Counted from the first letter of the stretch, positions 1 through 11,752 are shown. The stretch: DNA of 64,000 bases from Mesodorylaimus sp. YZB2_4 (GCA_030248295.1 JASANH010000264.1:62001-126000); one strand, 5' to 3'. Made by a program: numbers and translations. The notes: generated by a model not told the origin, from the sequence alone.

Positions 1-920
1 TGACCTAAGGGGGGGGGGGGGGGGGGGATTGAACACAGGCATGGTTTTCGTTGCTGCTATTGGTGCCAATCACAGAAATAAGACTCTCTCAGATCCAGCC
101 AATCAGAGAGCGATGTCTGCCAGCGGAAATTTCCACCTGTGGTCACAAATCGATATCTAAAATTGCGCTCGCATATCGCGAATGCGCAAATTTTCCCGCC
201 TGCAAGATGCTATTACCAACCTGAACCCTGAGTCTAAAAAACATGGCGACGGAAATGCTTGACCTACTCACCTGAAAATGTTATTTTTAGATGGCCAACG
301 CACACTGGTCTTCCCACGTCTCGTGCTCAATACGCCTAAGCTGCCAGAAGAGGGTCATCTTGTATGCGATCACGCTCCAGCAACATACATTTTAGAATTT
401 TATAATTGCAGTACTAGCTGGTTCAGCTTAAAGCTGGAATATGCGGCTTATGTGGACGATACCATCGCATAGAATCCAATCTGCTCGATAAAATTTGGGT
501 TTGGGCGATAATTGAGTAGCTATGATCGCTGTGTCATGCTGACTACAGTGCAAATGTCAGGGTATAAATTGCATAGTGCTTACTCGAAAGTCACCCTCAA
601 TATGTGCCCCCGTCTGGACCCTGTTCCCAATGCAAGCTCCCGCAAACCTATTCAGCCTGCTTCAAACTCTCCGATTTGAAGCTCCCGCTTAGTCTGCTTA
701 TGACAATAAATCAAGGATCAAGCAGATCTGTGCGGGGTCTGGTTCAAATTTTGTCACATGATAAAAATCAACTTTTGCAACCAAACCTAAATTGAAAAAA
801 CAAGAGAAAAAATGAATGTGAATATTTAAGTTACAGCCGCGTGCGATGATCTTAATTATTAATTTGGATCGATAGATTAAAGATATCCGCGCAGGCAATG
901 CCAACTTGTCATAAGCTCAA
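1..920. other. No gene recognised; G19 run at left edge
   Basis: I see no convincing coding exon here. A run of 19 G lies at 9-27. The open frames are short and have no recognisable domain or splice pattern. Confidence 0.5.
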
Positions 921-1315
921 GGGGCCGTTCAAAAATGACTTCGTATGCTATAATCAGCCATTTTCAACCCCCGCCCCCATCGTATTTTGTCGTTTTGCGT
1001 CTGACCCCTTTCCGACGTCGTACAAGCCAACACCCGCTCCCCTAAACTGCCAAGGGGGGGGGGGGGAAGGACATATTTCAAAGGACATATTTTTAAAAAA
1101 TTTCATGCATCTTGGCGCACTTCACTACGCCACTGCTTCTGTTCATATCTCATAAGAGTCTGCATGTTCCCTCCTATCCTCATATCAGTACAAGTTCCAA
1201 CAACCTTTTATGAAATTTTTAGAGACATTTAGTATTTTGATTTCAGTAACAATAGAGATAAAATGTGCTGATGGTTTGACAACTTGACTCTACGCCTTTA
1301 GTTCTCAAAGAACGG

Positions 1316-1740
1316 GCCGAAGCCCTTTTTTGCCCGTAGCCGGCCAGCAGTCAAACCGTCAAGCAAGGCTTTGCGGGGACCAGCACACAGCAGCGTGCCT
1401 CTGTGTGTCTCCACTAAGAGCAACTCCGCGCGAGGGCATCCTGGACGACACTGACTTTCCCAGACGATGGCGGGCGGGCTGTGAACCCTGTCGGTGTTGC
1501 ACAGCCAAGGCTGTCTCCTGCCAAGGCCAAGGTTTGGCTTCCGTCTCTCCACTCGTAGCACCTCGGCGGCACCGGGTGAGTCAACCACGGCCTGGTGTGC
1601 AAGGTCAGCTAGAGTTTATGGTTCGTAAACTGACCTCAATCACCAGGTATCGAACCCGGAACGAGTCCAGCAACTCGCTCCCGAGCAATACGAACACGGA
1701 GGAACGAATGCCGAACCGCTGCACCACCGCGGCCGCTCAA
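1316..1740 (-). repeat. tRNA-derived SINE (copy 1)
   Basis: Read on the minus strand, the unit begins at about 1738 with a tRNA-like head. An A-box-like segment lies near 1715-1730 and a B box (GGTTCGATACC) at about 1644-1654. A tRNA-unrelated body follows and is shared with 40150-40465 and 56146-56411. It is nested in the transposon at 921-2247. Confidence 0.65.
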
Positions 1741-1892
1741 CAGATACTTTGCAGCGGGCATCGACTCACTATCAGCTGGGTGTGGATCGTCACGGAACTC
1801 TTCTTTTAGGCACACAATAATGCAGCATGCACACCAATGAACAAAATATGTGCTTTATCGCCCCATCACCACAGAACTATGTTTGTGTGTTC

Positions 1893-2030
1893 TAGAGTCA
1901 GCGAGGGTTTATGGCTCACAAACCGACCTCCGTCGCCAGGGATCGAACCCAGAGTAAGTCCGGCCACTGGCTACTGACCAATATGTAGAGACAAATGCCA
2001 AACCGCTCTGCACCAACGCAGCTGCTGTTG
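1893..2030 (-). repeat. SINE head fragment (copy 2)
   Basis: This is a second partial SINE head on the minus strand, with the B-box-like word GGTTCGATCCC near 1939-1949. It lies about 150 bp from the first copy inside the same transposon. It matches the SINE at 56146-56411 over the stretch containing AGGGTTTATGGCTC. The adjacent part (about 1965-2030) matches 40405-40465. Confidence 0.55.
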
Positions 2031-2247
2031 ATAACAAACTGTGTCTGGCCAATCAACATTATTATAACCAAAACTATCATTAATAGGTGACCCAAAAGTG
2101 GCGGACCTGTGCTCATCTGACCGTAATGAGGCTCTAGCAGAAGAGTTCGCAAGGGAGGAAAAACGCTGGAATACCTAAAGCAAAAACGATGTCGTTTTGC
2201 CTTTGACCTCCTCCCCCTGGCGTACGGCGTCGAAATTGAACGGCCCC

Positions 2248-4587
2248 CGTGATCGCGGGAATTCAAATTTTTGCTGACTCTGGAAACGTTGGGGGTGAGC
2301 ACTATCTCTTCGCGTATGCTCAAAAGCCTTGGGTTGAAACACATGGGCACGCCTTCTGCGAGGGTATCTAGCATGGTGCTGAATGTTGGTCGAGAAGGTC
2401 ACTCGGGCTAGTGAGAGAATATGTGAGAAGGTCGCGGGCAAGTCCACAGGGGACATAGACCCAAGGTGGCGTCGTGAATGCAAATAAGTGTTTGGAAGGA
2501 AGCGTGTCTCTCGACAATGTGTGGATGAGGAGTAAATGAAGGACACTTGCTCTCTTGTTGGCTTACGCTACTTACAAGTGGCGAGCTTTGCAGGAGTATC
2601 GATTTTCAGAAATCACCAGATTTGATATTGCTTGTAAGTAAATTGTGAAATTCTGAGGCATATGTGCACCAGCAGGCGATGAAACGTGTACTTGTTTGCA
2701 CTGGCGAAACTAAGCCTTTTTGCATTGTATTTTGTCTGCTGTGCAGCAAAGTTTGACTGATTCTAGCTTTTTGTATTTCTAATCCGTCAGACTGACTGTG
2801 CTGCAAGATACCAAACGCTGTTTCCCTTTGCATGCAGTTATGGCTATCTGTCAGAGATTGATGGGCGATGCGCGAGTTCATAGGACACAGTATAAGCGAC
2901 GAAAAGGCATCAAATGCAGTATTTTGTTGTGTCTGCGTTACCTCGTCCTGACCTTGTTCTCACATTTCACCTGTTTCCAAACAGTCAATATCTGCCGTCG
3001 AATGCAATTTTTTGCAATATTTAGTGATATCTCTTGGACATTAGAGATTTCGAGAAATTTCCAACAGAATATCATTTTCAAAACTTAACCCTTGACTGGT
3101 ATGTGTAACGTAAGCTAGGCATCAGTCAGTCAGTTGTTCGAGTGCATACATGCGAAAAGACTCAGGTTTATATATTTTCTAAGCCCAACTGGAACAGTTG
3201 GCGCATTGAATGGAAGTTGAGCAATGTACATTTTCATGATTCCAAACTTCGTTTTGGCTTAACTCCCCGAGTCGAGACGTCTGTGCCCGGCCACGAGACT
3301 GGCTCAAGTCCAAACATCGACGTCCATCTGCACCCACGTGGACCATTGGCAACACGTGTCTGATGCACACCACTTTCTAAACGACCTAATTTCATTTTAT
3401 ATGTTTCGACTGCCGTCTTGGCTCGACTTGCTCACCTCAGTCGAAACATATTTTCAAAGAGAGAACTTTATTTTTTCCTCTTAACATTGCCAATACTTGT
3501 TAGTGAGGTGAAAAAATTTTAGCTATGACTTTTGCCTCTGGCATATTTTCTTTTATGAATGATGTCTTTTCTTATCATTTCCTTTTCGTCACTGAATGCC
3601 ATCAGTATATTTTGGAATTCGCTCTTGTCAGTTTTGCAGTGAAAGGTTGGACATTAGTGAACACGGCAGAAGGGTGTCGTCAATCAAGACGTTACACTCA
3701 GAACCACTCCTCCTTCTCAAACTCCTCCAAATCTTCATTACTGCCTGTTGAATACGAGTGGAAGACAGGAAGTGGAGACGTGTCCTTGGACTTTCTACTC
3801 TTGACTGGGTCCAAGTTTCTGGGAGGTGCTAAGATAATATGCACACGTCCATGTTTTGGAGACCTGCTAGGGTGAAGTGGGGTAACGAGAGGGGAATACT
3901 TGGTGGTGGAAGTTGAGATATTTTGCTGTAGCCATCGATTTGCAGAGATAGTTACTTTTCCTTGAACTCGAATAGACCTGTCGAATAGGACCCTGTCTGG
4001 CCCCTATTCCAAATGGTACGGGTCCCATCAAATATACCCCTTGTGGACTTCAGCTAAACATGGGGTTCACAATCAGGCTGCCTGCGGTTTCGATTCACAT
4101 ACTCGTTTCGTCGGTTCCAAAAACTGCTTAGGTCTCCCTCGAACATGCCCCTGCCCGTCTCTTCCCTCACTATATGTCAGCAGGAGGACAATATAAGCTG
4201 CCATTCCTAGCACTATGGGATTGATTTATGGGAGTATGGAAGGCGCAGCAGGTCCCCATGGCTCAATAGGTTTTGCATTTTTTGGCACCAACAACTTCCA
4301 CTTTTCTCTTCAAAGTCAACTTTGTAATTTGGCACCACATTCGGTGACCCGAAAGGCCCATTAGTTTTTACAATGCATTGATCTTTTGCCGCCTCTAACG
4401 AGCTCCTTCCATCGACGAGCAGCTCATTGCCAAGGCGACGACTGGAAATTTTGTTACCTAAGATAGAATGTTTCCGCGCTTTCAAAAATGTACTCGCTTC
4501 TTTCATGTCCCTTCACTAGTTCAGGTTTCAACCACCCGTCGTCATACAATCCAGACCTAAACCGACAAAATCGATTATCAGTCGATC
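2248..4587. other. No gene recognised upstream of the lectin
   Basis: No supported gene. The only structure I see is a 14-bp perfect inverted repeat at 3399-3412 and 3438-3451. The last few hundred bases presumably hold the promoter of the lectin gene at 4588, but I see no specific element. Confidence 0.45.
3399..3451. repeat. 14-bp inverted repeat, hairpin-capable
   Basis: ATATGTTTCGACTG at 3399-3412 is perfectly inverted at 3438-3451, with a 25-nt loop. No gene is adjacent. It may be the core of a decayed palindromic repeat or a structured RNA. Confidence 0.6.
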
Positions 4588-6078
4588 ATGAAATTACTCG
4601 TATTCAAAGCCTGCATTCTTTTGCTGACTATCGAGTTTTCATGGAGCGCCAATCCATGCGATAGGAAATCTGAGCCACCAGTTTTGGATTCGGCCATGTT
4701 TTTGAATCAATCGTGTTATTTCACAGTCGTCAATGCCAGCTCATCGTCAACATCGATTGAGTGGTCGTTGTTCCGGTACGAACACGTTTTCAACATGACC
4801 AACGCCAGAGAGGTGTGCGCGCAACACGGTGCCACTTTGCCAATAATCAATAGCGATGAAGAAAATCGATTCGTTGCCGCATATGAAGCGCACGAATTCG
4901 TGGACGAATATGGCGACAAGAAAATTTTTAGGGTAGCGTTAGGAATGGCGGTGAGTAAAAGAATTTTTATTCCGCCATATCACTCTGCAATTTGATTGGC
5001 TAGCTCAGTGAAAGCCCCGCCCACTACTACGCGTATTTGTCACCTGCTAAAGGTCGTAGCAGAGGTGTATCTGAGCGGTGACAGCAGAGATACTGAACAT
5101 ATGAGAGGCACAGCGCAATTTAATGAGCCATTGATGAAAAATCCGATAAGCAAGGATAAGGGCGCAAGTATTCCTCACCTGCTCAACTTTTACATCAGCA
5201 CGTCAATAATACTGTATTTTAAAAATCGTGAGGTTTGAATTCATGGCAAATAAAATAAGAAAGTATTGCAGGTGATGTGAAAGCAAACTGAAGTTTAACT
5301 GATCATTAACCTCCTTTATTAAAAAATGATAAAAGCTGATCCTGAACGAGTGATGGAGCTGATTTACCAACAGGTAACAAGTACTCAGTACAGTGCATCT
5401 GAGCACTGATAAGTCCCGTAATAAATATTGAACGGGTGACTAATACGAGGAATTAAACAGGTAATAAAGACTTGGTATTAAACAGGTGATATATACTGTG
5501 TTGTGGTTTAGAGAAATCCATTGCGTGGCATTAGCGAATGGGACGACGGTACGACAGTGACGTACGAGCCTTCTCATGGTTGGGAAAAGAAACATTTGGA
5601 AACTCGTGACTGCGCGACATTACGTCGTCAAGTGGACGAACCGATTTGGCTCAGTTTTCCATGCCACGGTGTTGGTATCGGTCGATTGGGTGTCCTGTGC
5701 AAAATAGTGATCAATCCAGATTGTCAATACACATTTCGGCCACCGAGTAATTCTTGCACGTGGGATGAAATTGATAAGAATTGTTACGAAATTGGTGAAG
5801 TCGACATTTTGGCTCCAGCATTAAAAGGAGGCAAACCATGTCCAGAATTTGGTATCAGACGCGTATGTTCATGTAAGCAGGCGAAAATTGATTGGCAAAA
5901 AGATGAAGTCAGAGTGGCATCGAATGGGTGCGATACAAAGTTAGGAACTGGCCAAACTAAAAGTTCTTGCGCATTGGTATCCAATCAGAATAAGCCGAGT
6001 GGAAATGGGAAAGTGATCAGGGGGAATTTATTGATTATGTTTTTAACAAGCATCATTGCGCATCTTAGCTTTGTGTAA
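4588..6078 (+). CDS. Secreted or membrane-anchored C-type lectin-like protein
   Basis: Two exons, 4588-4950 and 5512-6078 (phase 0; donor GTGAGT, acceptor TTTAG), give 309 residues with exact frame. Residues 1-20 are a signal peptide (LLVFKACILLLTIEFS core). A C-type lectin-like domain runs from about Cys47 to the VLCK cysteine near 180. Its hallmark is the stretch EWDDGTTVTY, the nematode version of the WxDG(S/T)xVxY segment, followed by the late-domain cysteines. A second cysteine-rich region follows. The last about 15 residues are hydrophobic (LLIMFLTSIIAHLSFV), suggesting a GPI signal. No EPN or QPD sugar-binding triplet is obvious, so carbohydrate binding is not assured. Nematode lectins of this type are often surface or immune-response proteins. 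The 3' end faces the DHHC gene. Confidence 0.85.
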
Positions 6079-6495
6079 GTTTCGAAATGGCTTTGTAGGT
6101 CAGGCGCGCTTTAGATGCTTTCTCAACGTCTGTAATTTTTTAAATGGTATAATTTCTTGATAATAAGTTTAATATGTCATTTCTGTAAGCGCACTATAAC
6201 AGCGAATCACCATGAACAAACGATCAGTGACATGACAGACACAAAAAACATAACTATGGTCTGCTAGAGAGAAAGGCCTTCTTCTAATAACCCTTCCAAA
6301 AATGCTGATACCATCAAAAGTCCCACTTTGAAGCTGGCTCCAAAAACTCGCACCTTAACACTCACGTACACTTTAGCCACTCGTTGCCCTAAAAAAACCT
6401 CGGGGACCTATTCGCAGATCAGATATTATCGATTTATATTTCCGTCCTATAGCCGAAAAAGTTTTTTTCTAGTGCACACATTCTAAAGTCCATTC
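6079..6495. other. Convergent 3' intergenic spacer
   Basis: About 420 bp between the lectin (+) and the DHHC gene (-). It should contain both 3' UTRs. I see no clean AATAAA on either strand and no other gene. Confidence 0.5.
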
Positions 6496-7416
6496 TTACA
6501 TTTCCTTCAAGTGACTATCGTAAAGTAATTTCTTGAACGATTCGTCCATTCGATTCCTAAATGGAAGTGGAATCAAAAAATTCGCGAACCAATAAGGTCC
6601 GAATACACATTGCATACGTAAATTGATTGGCATACGTTCAGGATGCAAAGCTTGCTTATTTTTCTTCGACATTTCATGCATGGTTTGACCTTTGAAAACT
6701 AATTGCATTTGTAAGCAGAAAAAAACAAACGCCGCTGTACCACCGCCGAAACCAGCGCTAAATATCATGGAATAACCTAAATCGACGATGGTACAATGTT
6801 GAAATAATAACCATCGTTTAAAACAAATAGGAAATATATAATCGATAAAACCGTAGGGCAAAAATGGTTTGAAATAAACATTTAAATATCGACCAGTTAT
6901 CCAAGCTCCGTACCAAGCACCGATCGAAGCCCAAAACAAGAATACAATGAAATAACGTTGATTACCGAATCCGACGCAGCCACCCGTCAAAAAACAATGG
7001 TGATCTTTTTTTAAAACGCAATATTGACATAATGGGCAATGATGAGATCGAACTGGAACCGAACGTCGACAATTGAAACATAATTTTGTGGTTTCGGGAT
7101 CACCATGCAATTCAACAGTTCCGTCATCGCGAATATTTGCTGGCGGCAATGCATTCGATGGAAATATAACATCGACACGATTCCAATAAGAATAATAATG
7201 GAAACAGAAAAAATTTAACCCGATTTCGAACAACAAGAATACACCGAAGGCGATATAATACGGACATCGATCACCTTCCAAGGCCGGGCAAGTGAAATAT
7301 GCATTGATGAAGAATAATGATAATATAGTTCCCCAAGTGTACATTACACCACCGAAATTCAGTAAGGTGTATATAAAAATTTGAGGAACATCAACTAACT
7401 TTTGCAAAATTTTCAT
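6496..7416 (-). CDS. DHHC-type palmitoyltransferase
   Basis: An intact single-exon frame of 306 residues. Two hydrophobic segments (about 13-38 and 52-73) precede the cytoplasmic cysteine-rich domain at about 113-150. That domain shows CFNCRRSVPVRSHHCPLC, then the catalytic DHHC at 138-141, then GGCVG. Two further membrane segments follow (about 155-185 and 215-245). This is the four-pass topology of the zDHHC family, closest by eye to the ZDHHC24-like group because of the GxGNxRxF run after the motif. The family transfers palmitate from coenzyme A to cysteine thiols of membrane proteins. Being intronless among multi-exon neighbours is unusual and could reflect retroposition. It shares a 339-bp spacer with the divergent gene at 7756. 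Confidence 0.9.
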   Translation of the reverse strand: MKILQKLVDVPQIFIYTLLNFGGVMYTWGTILSLFFINAYFTCPALEGDRCPYYIAFGVFLLFEIGLNFFCFHYYSYWNRVDVIFPSNALPPANIRDDGTVELHGDPETTKLCFNCRRSVPVRSHHCPLCQYCVLKKDHHCFLTGGCVGFGNQRYFIVFLFWASIGAWYGAWITGRYLNVYFKPFLPYGFIDYIFPICFKRWLLFQHCTIVDLGYSMIFSAGFGGGTAAFVFFCLQMQLVFKGQTMHEMSKKNKQALHPERMPINLRMQCVFGPYWFANFLIPLPFRNRMDESFKKLLYDSHLKEM

Positions 7417-7755
7417 CGTTTTTCTTGTCGCTCGAAAAAAAGAATAAAAGGAAACACCACGAATCGAACTTTCTTAATCGAATCTTCTTCCAATCTTTTC
7501 ATTGATCGCAAAAAAATAACGACAACAAATTTGAGCCGACTAGAGCTCAGATCGAGTCGTCATGCAAATTTTTTGATGATTCTTCATTGTTTGTTATAAG
7601 TAGCCTGGATTGTCTGCTAGTGGCGGGAAGCACGGCGAAACCACATTTTACGAAGCCAGTCGATAATTTTGTAAATCGATAAAGTTCGAAATAATTTCAC
7701 AAATCTTCTTTTCAGTTTTGGTGTTTTTTGCTGTTTTGTAGAAATTGTGGCGACA
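7417..7755. promoter_or_regulatory. Bidirectional promoter region
   Basis: A 339-bp spacer between the divergent DHHC gene (-) and the gene starting at 7756 (+). No TATA-like or other named element is distinct. The call is from geometry only. Confidence 0.4.
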
Positions 7756-10700
7756 ATGTCTTCAAAACTTGCGTCATCTTTTGAAAGCAGTCCTCGTGGA
7801 ATTGTTTGCAACGGATTCACATTTCCAAACATACCCGTTGCAACAATGCAATCGTGGAATATTCCTGGCGTAAAAGTAAGTTCATTTTTTAGTAATTTCA
7901 AAATAAGAACCTGGTAAATTAAAGTTTTCTGAAAACCTTTTTCGTTTGTGATTGCGTGTAGAGTACATGTTTTTACGTAAGTTTTGAGTAAAGGTACGGC
8001 TTACAGAAGAATTTAGGCTTTCCCATCGATGCCTGAAAGCTGGTTTTTTTTTACAATTCGAGGTCGAAGCCGATGGGAATATTCGAAGCAGTCGCTGTAA
8101 ACGTGTTTCAACCAAACGAGCTCCCGTTTGTAAAGAATGTTTACGATCGAAAGATATCGTCAGCCAGCTCGTGGAGCCCATGTCGTCCGATGACCAAGAT
8201 GAAGCGGTAAATGAAGAGTTGATTCAGCCGAAGAGAAAAGTGTTAAAAAGGACACCGAAACAACGATCGGCGGTTAAGAATTCGAGGAAACAAAGTTCAC
8301 CACAACGATGGACCGAATCGCCTATTCTGGATGGAGTGGTTGTACTGAGGGATGCTGACGGGGAGGAGCAATCGGTCGATACCAATGAGCAGATTAGTGG
8401 AACAAATGAGGCTGAGAACAAAATGACGGAAAAGTAAGATTAGTTTACTGGTCAAAAAAGTCAACCTTCGCAATTCAAAGCTGTTAGAAAATTTAATCCG
8501 ATCCAAAAACCCCCCAAAAATGGGTTGGGTTTGTGGATCCCCAGTGTCGGGCTTGGAGTCTATGTAGGAAGATACAAAAATATAAAAACTAAATTATAAA
8601 ATACTGTTCAGATTTAAAGTGAAAATTAGAAAATAATAGTTGATCTGATGCATTAAAAACCATCTTTGTTGTAGGAGCAAAGCTCTGGAAAAGCAACTGG
8701 AATCTGTGTGGATGTCGTTGTCGACAACTGAGACGCCCGAGAAAAGTGTGAGAAAGAAAAGGGAACGAAAAACGGGAGAACCGCCAGCGGAGGGGTAAGT
8801 GTGGGGTGTTTGATAATTTTTGAGTAGCAATGAAGAAAGCTTCGAGGGGTGCTGGTGGGTGTGGGCTGCATTGGAGAACTCATTATGGGGAACGGGATTG
8901 TATAGTAGGCGTGGATATTCTTGCATGCACATACAGTACCTGAGGGTCAGCCCGACTTTTAATTTGTGGAGGGGCTCACGCGTAAACAGTAAGCGAGTTT
9001 TTTCTGAAAGTGCACCAAATGCAGTGCGGGCAAGAGAGGTCGTATTGGAGAATAATCGAAAAGGAGTCGGTCTAAAGATACTCATGCTGGCGTCGACTGA
9101 TCCACCGATTCGGCTAAACCGATACGCCGATCCAGGGGTGGATCGGTTCCCCATCCGATCCGACAGCTGGATCAGCCGAGTCAGCAACTAAAATTTTTCG
9201 CGCTTCATCTGCTGGAAAATGATAAAATGTGGCATACTCTGACGAGAAAAACCTGGTTTTTCTCTCAAATCAGCATTTAATCTCACGCTGGCTAGCTCTC
9301 CTGTGGGTTTGGAGTGGTCTGATAGGGAGTTACAGCGAAAAAAACAGGGTAGGTTGGTGGTGACTGGGTGCTAAACACGTCAACCCAACCAATCTTGTAT
9401 TTTATGAAGCGGATCGGCCAGATCGGATCGGGATCAGGGCCTACAGCAGGGTCGGACAGGTCGATGCTAACCATAGCTATGAAACGTTTTCTGTGGTCAC
9501 ACGAGTGCGACTGGACGTCTCGACCATATCCTATGGTCTTAACTAGGAGGACTGGCGCCAGCTGAGAACATGAACAGAAATCCAAATGAGAGGGAAGTCT
9601 GACTCAGAGATGCCACAGAATAGGAAGGCGCTTGCTAGGAGCGCGAAGAGCCTCGATGCTGCGTCACCTGATGCGAGGCTGACAAGCAGTGTCTTAGCGT
9701 GAGAGACTTGACGCGGCACTTACAATTAGTGCATGTGCAACTTATTGCTAGCGGGCAATCGCGAGTGGAAGATTAATCGATCTCCATTAGCTGGGAGACG
9801 TCAACTCATCGGGTTGATGTTTCAGCCGCAGGTATAGTTGCGAGATTCGCCTTGCTCTATCCACTCGGAGTTTTGTCTCGCTGACTTTGGTCGGTCGCAT
9901 TCTCTCCCCCACGCCCGCGGGAGACTCTTCCACATGTCAAATGCGGAACTGTCGAAGGAATCGGATCTCCGCGTTCTCTCTGTCGTTTGTGTTTTGTTCT
10001 GGTCGACTCGTGCCGATGACGACTGTGGGATGAAATTTGTATGTCCAGTTCTCTACTGATGTTGTATCGACTACATGGTTTATGGCTATGAGAGCCCATA
10101 TTCTAGAAATCTTGCTAGAAAACAGTGCAGCGACATAAAACTTTTAATGACTTACCTGAATTTGGGATCCAGTGGAGGATAGTAATAATATCCGCGTAAT
10201 ATATTAAAACCATTAAAGTGGTTTTAGAAACACCAGTAGGATAGGCCTACTAGTCATTACGGCTCGAAGCCACTCCTCCCGGTTTCAAAGGGAGTGTACC
10301 CTCTCAGGGGGCAAAAACAAATCCTTTCGTAAACAATCCTTTCGTGAAAAACAAGTACTCACACTAGGGATATGTTGTGATCAGGATTTTTTGCATTTTT
10401 ATGTTTTGTTTTTGGATATCTCTAGTTGCGCCGTCCCTACAGTAGTTGCGCCATTCCAGATTGCGCCGTTTATATTCCGCTGCTTTGATAACGATTGCAG
10501 GCCAGGCAGGGCAACTATTGTTTTTTTTTGTTGAGCAACGACAAAATGGCATATGTTCATTGTCACGGGCAGTAGTCCTGTAAGTCGCGTGGGCAGTTGA
10601 CCACTCACGATCAGTTGTGGATAACATTTAGCGCAGTATTGATCATTGCATTCAAAATCAGGGAAGCAGAAAAGCAGAGAATCATTCATCAATTATCAAA

Positions 10701-11752
10701 CAAATCGCTTCCTTCCTCTTCATCAGTTCAATCATTCTCCAAATTTTCTCCAGCTCCGCCTTCTAAACATTTCCTCCCCCTTCTAAAACATCTCCGCAGC
10801 ATTCAAACCCGACCATTTTCAGCAGGATCGAGACTGGGTTCAGGAGGGGCAGTCTCTGTCGAGATCTGGATCCTGAACGAACGCTGCTGTTGCGAAATAA
10901 AAGAAACTGCAAAGAATGATACAGTTTCGCCAATCACTGCAACCAGCATCGACTAATCCACGGATCCGAGGAGTGGATCGGTTACTGATCTGATCCGAGT
11001 GCTGAATCGGCCTGATTGGTAACTAAAATCTTTTCCGCTTCATCTGCTTAAAAATGATAAAATGTGGCCTACTATGGATGAGAAAATTCCATTTTGTTCC
11101 CTCAAATCAGCACTCAATCCCACTTTTAGGCGCTGGCTGATTCTCTTTTGTCCTTTGGAATGGTCTGACAGAAAGTGACGTGGAGGAAGCAGAGCAGGCT
11201 GGTGAGGACTCGTTGCCAAACTTATCATCCCACCAGCTTTTGACTTTTTGAAACGGATCGGCCGGATCAGATCGGGGCTGGGATCCAGGCCTAGGGTCGG
11301 ATCGGTCGATGCTGGCCCTACAATCCATCCATCAAGCAGCGAACATGGACGGCGCAACTTAAACCGGAACAATCTGGAACGGCACAATCAGGGAAGGCTC
11401 AACCAGGAATGGCGTAGCTAGGCCCTTTTTTCGCCTATGAGCCTATTTTCCTCGCTAAATCACGCTGTGTAGTCGTACAGGTTTTTTGAAGCTTTTTCTT
11501 AGGCCGATTTTTAATCTGTTGTTTCTTCACCGCTACTGCCTCGTCGCAAATATGATGGATCAGAGTGTACCTAGCGTGCTTATGCCAATAACATACATGC
11601 AGAATCCCAATGCCTCAATGTCGGGATCGGGAGGGGCCAGATCCCAACAGGATCAGGGTCAGGATCACAACCTATCAGTAACACTCACACAAGAGCCTGA
11701 CCATGAGCATAAGACCACGTTGTATTTAAGCCGCGACCCACTCGGCAAATGA
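7756..11752 (+). CDS. Basic, low-complexity protein of unknown function, probably nuclear
   Basis: Proposed exons: 7756-7875, 8063-8433, 8675-8794 and 11503-11752. They sum to 861 nt (286 residues) with matching phases at every junction. The first three exons are well supported by GTAAG donors. The last is less certain because it lies beyond a 2.7-kb intron full of repeats. The protein is rich in Lys, Arg, Ser and Glu, with a CKEC motif near residue 60 and basic clusters (KRKVLKRTPKQR; RKKRERK) that would serve as nuclear localisation signals. I recognise no domain. The downstream zinc-finger start is only 75 bp past the stop, so the two may be co-transcribed or the last exon may belong elsewhere. 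Confidence 0.55.
9087..9472. mobile_element. MITE with CCAGCATCGAC-type inverted ends, copy 1
   Basis: A 386-bp element whose ends match the 17-bp inverted repeats of the copy at 10943-11315 with a few changes. Interior words such as AAAATGATAAAATGTGGC occur at the same place in both copies. GATCGG words are repeated next to both ends. It has no coding capacity. Confidence 0.65.
10625..10885. mobile_element. MITE with GAACGAACGCT end, partial copy
   Basis: The right end GAACGAACGCT (10875-10885) and the pyrimidine-rich interior match the complete copy at 34852-35235. The left inverted end is missing or too diverged to see, so the left boundary is approximate. Confidence 0.55.
10943..11315. 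mobile_element. MITE with CCAGCATCGAC-type inverted ends, copy 2
   Basis: Terminal inverted repeats are CCAGCATCGACTAATCC (10943-10959) and the inverse of CCAGCATCGACCGATCC (11299-11315), matching at 15 of 17 positions. GATCGG and GGATC words repeat just inside both ends. It is non-coding, 373 bp, and homologous to 9087-9472 in the same orientation. Confidence 0.7.

Larger units (their letters stand above)
921..2247. mobile_element. Non-autonomous DNA transposon, Harbinger-like ends, copy 1, with nested SINE
   Basis: The left end reads GGGGCCGTTCAAAAATGAC and the right end (2220-2247) is its inverted match ending GGCCCC. The stretches 921-1310 and about 1890-2247 match the copy at 39678-40726 along almost their whole length. 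The interior carries SINE sequence (1316-1740 and 1893-2030). It contains no transposase. GGGG-starting inverted repeats and the TAA flanks of the second copy suggest the PIF/Harbinger group, but this copy has no clear target-site duplication (left flank CTCAA, right flank CGTGA). Family assignment is inference. Confidence 0.65.
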
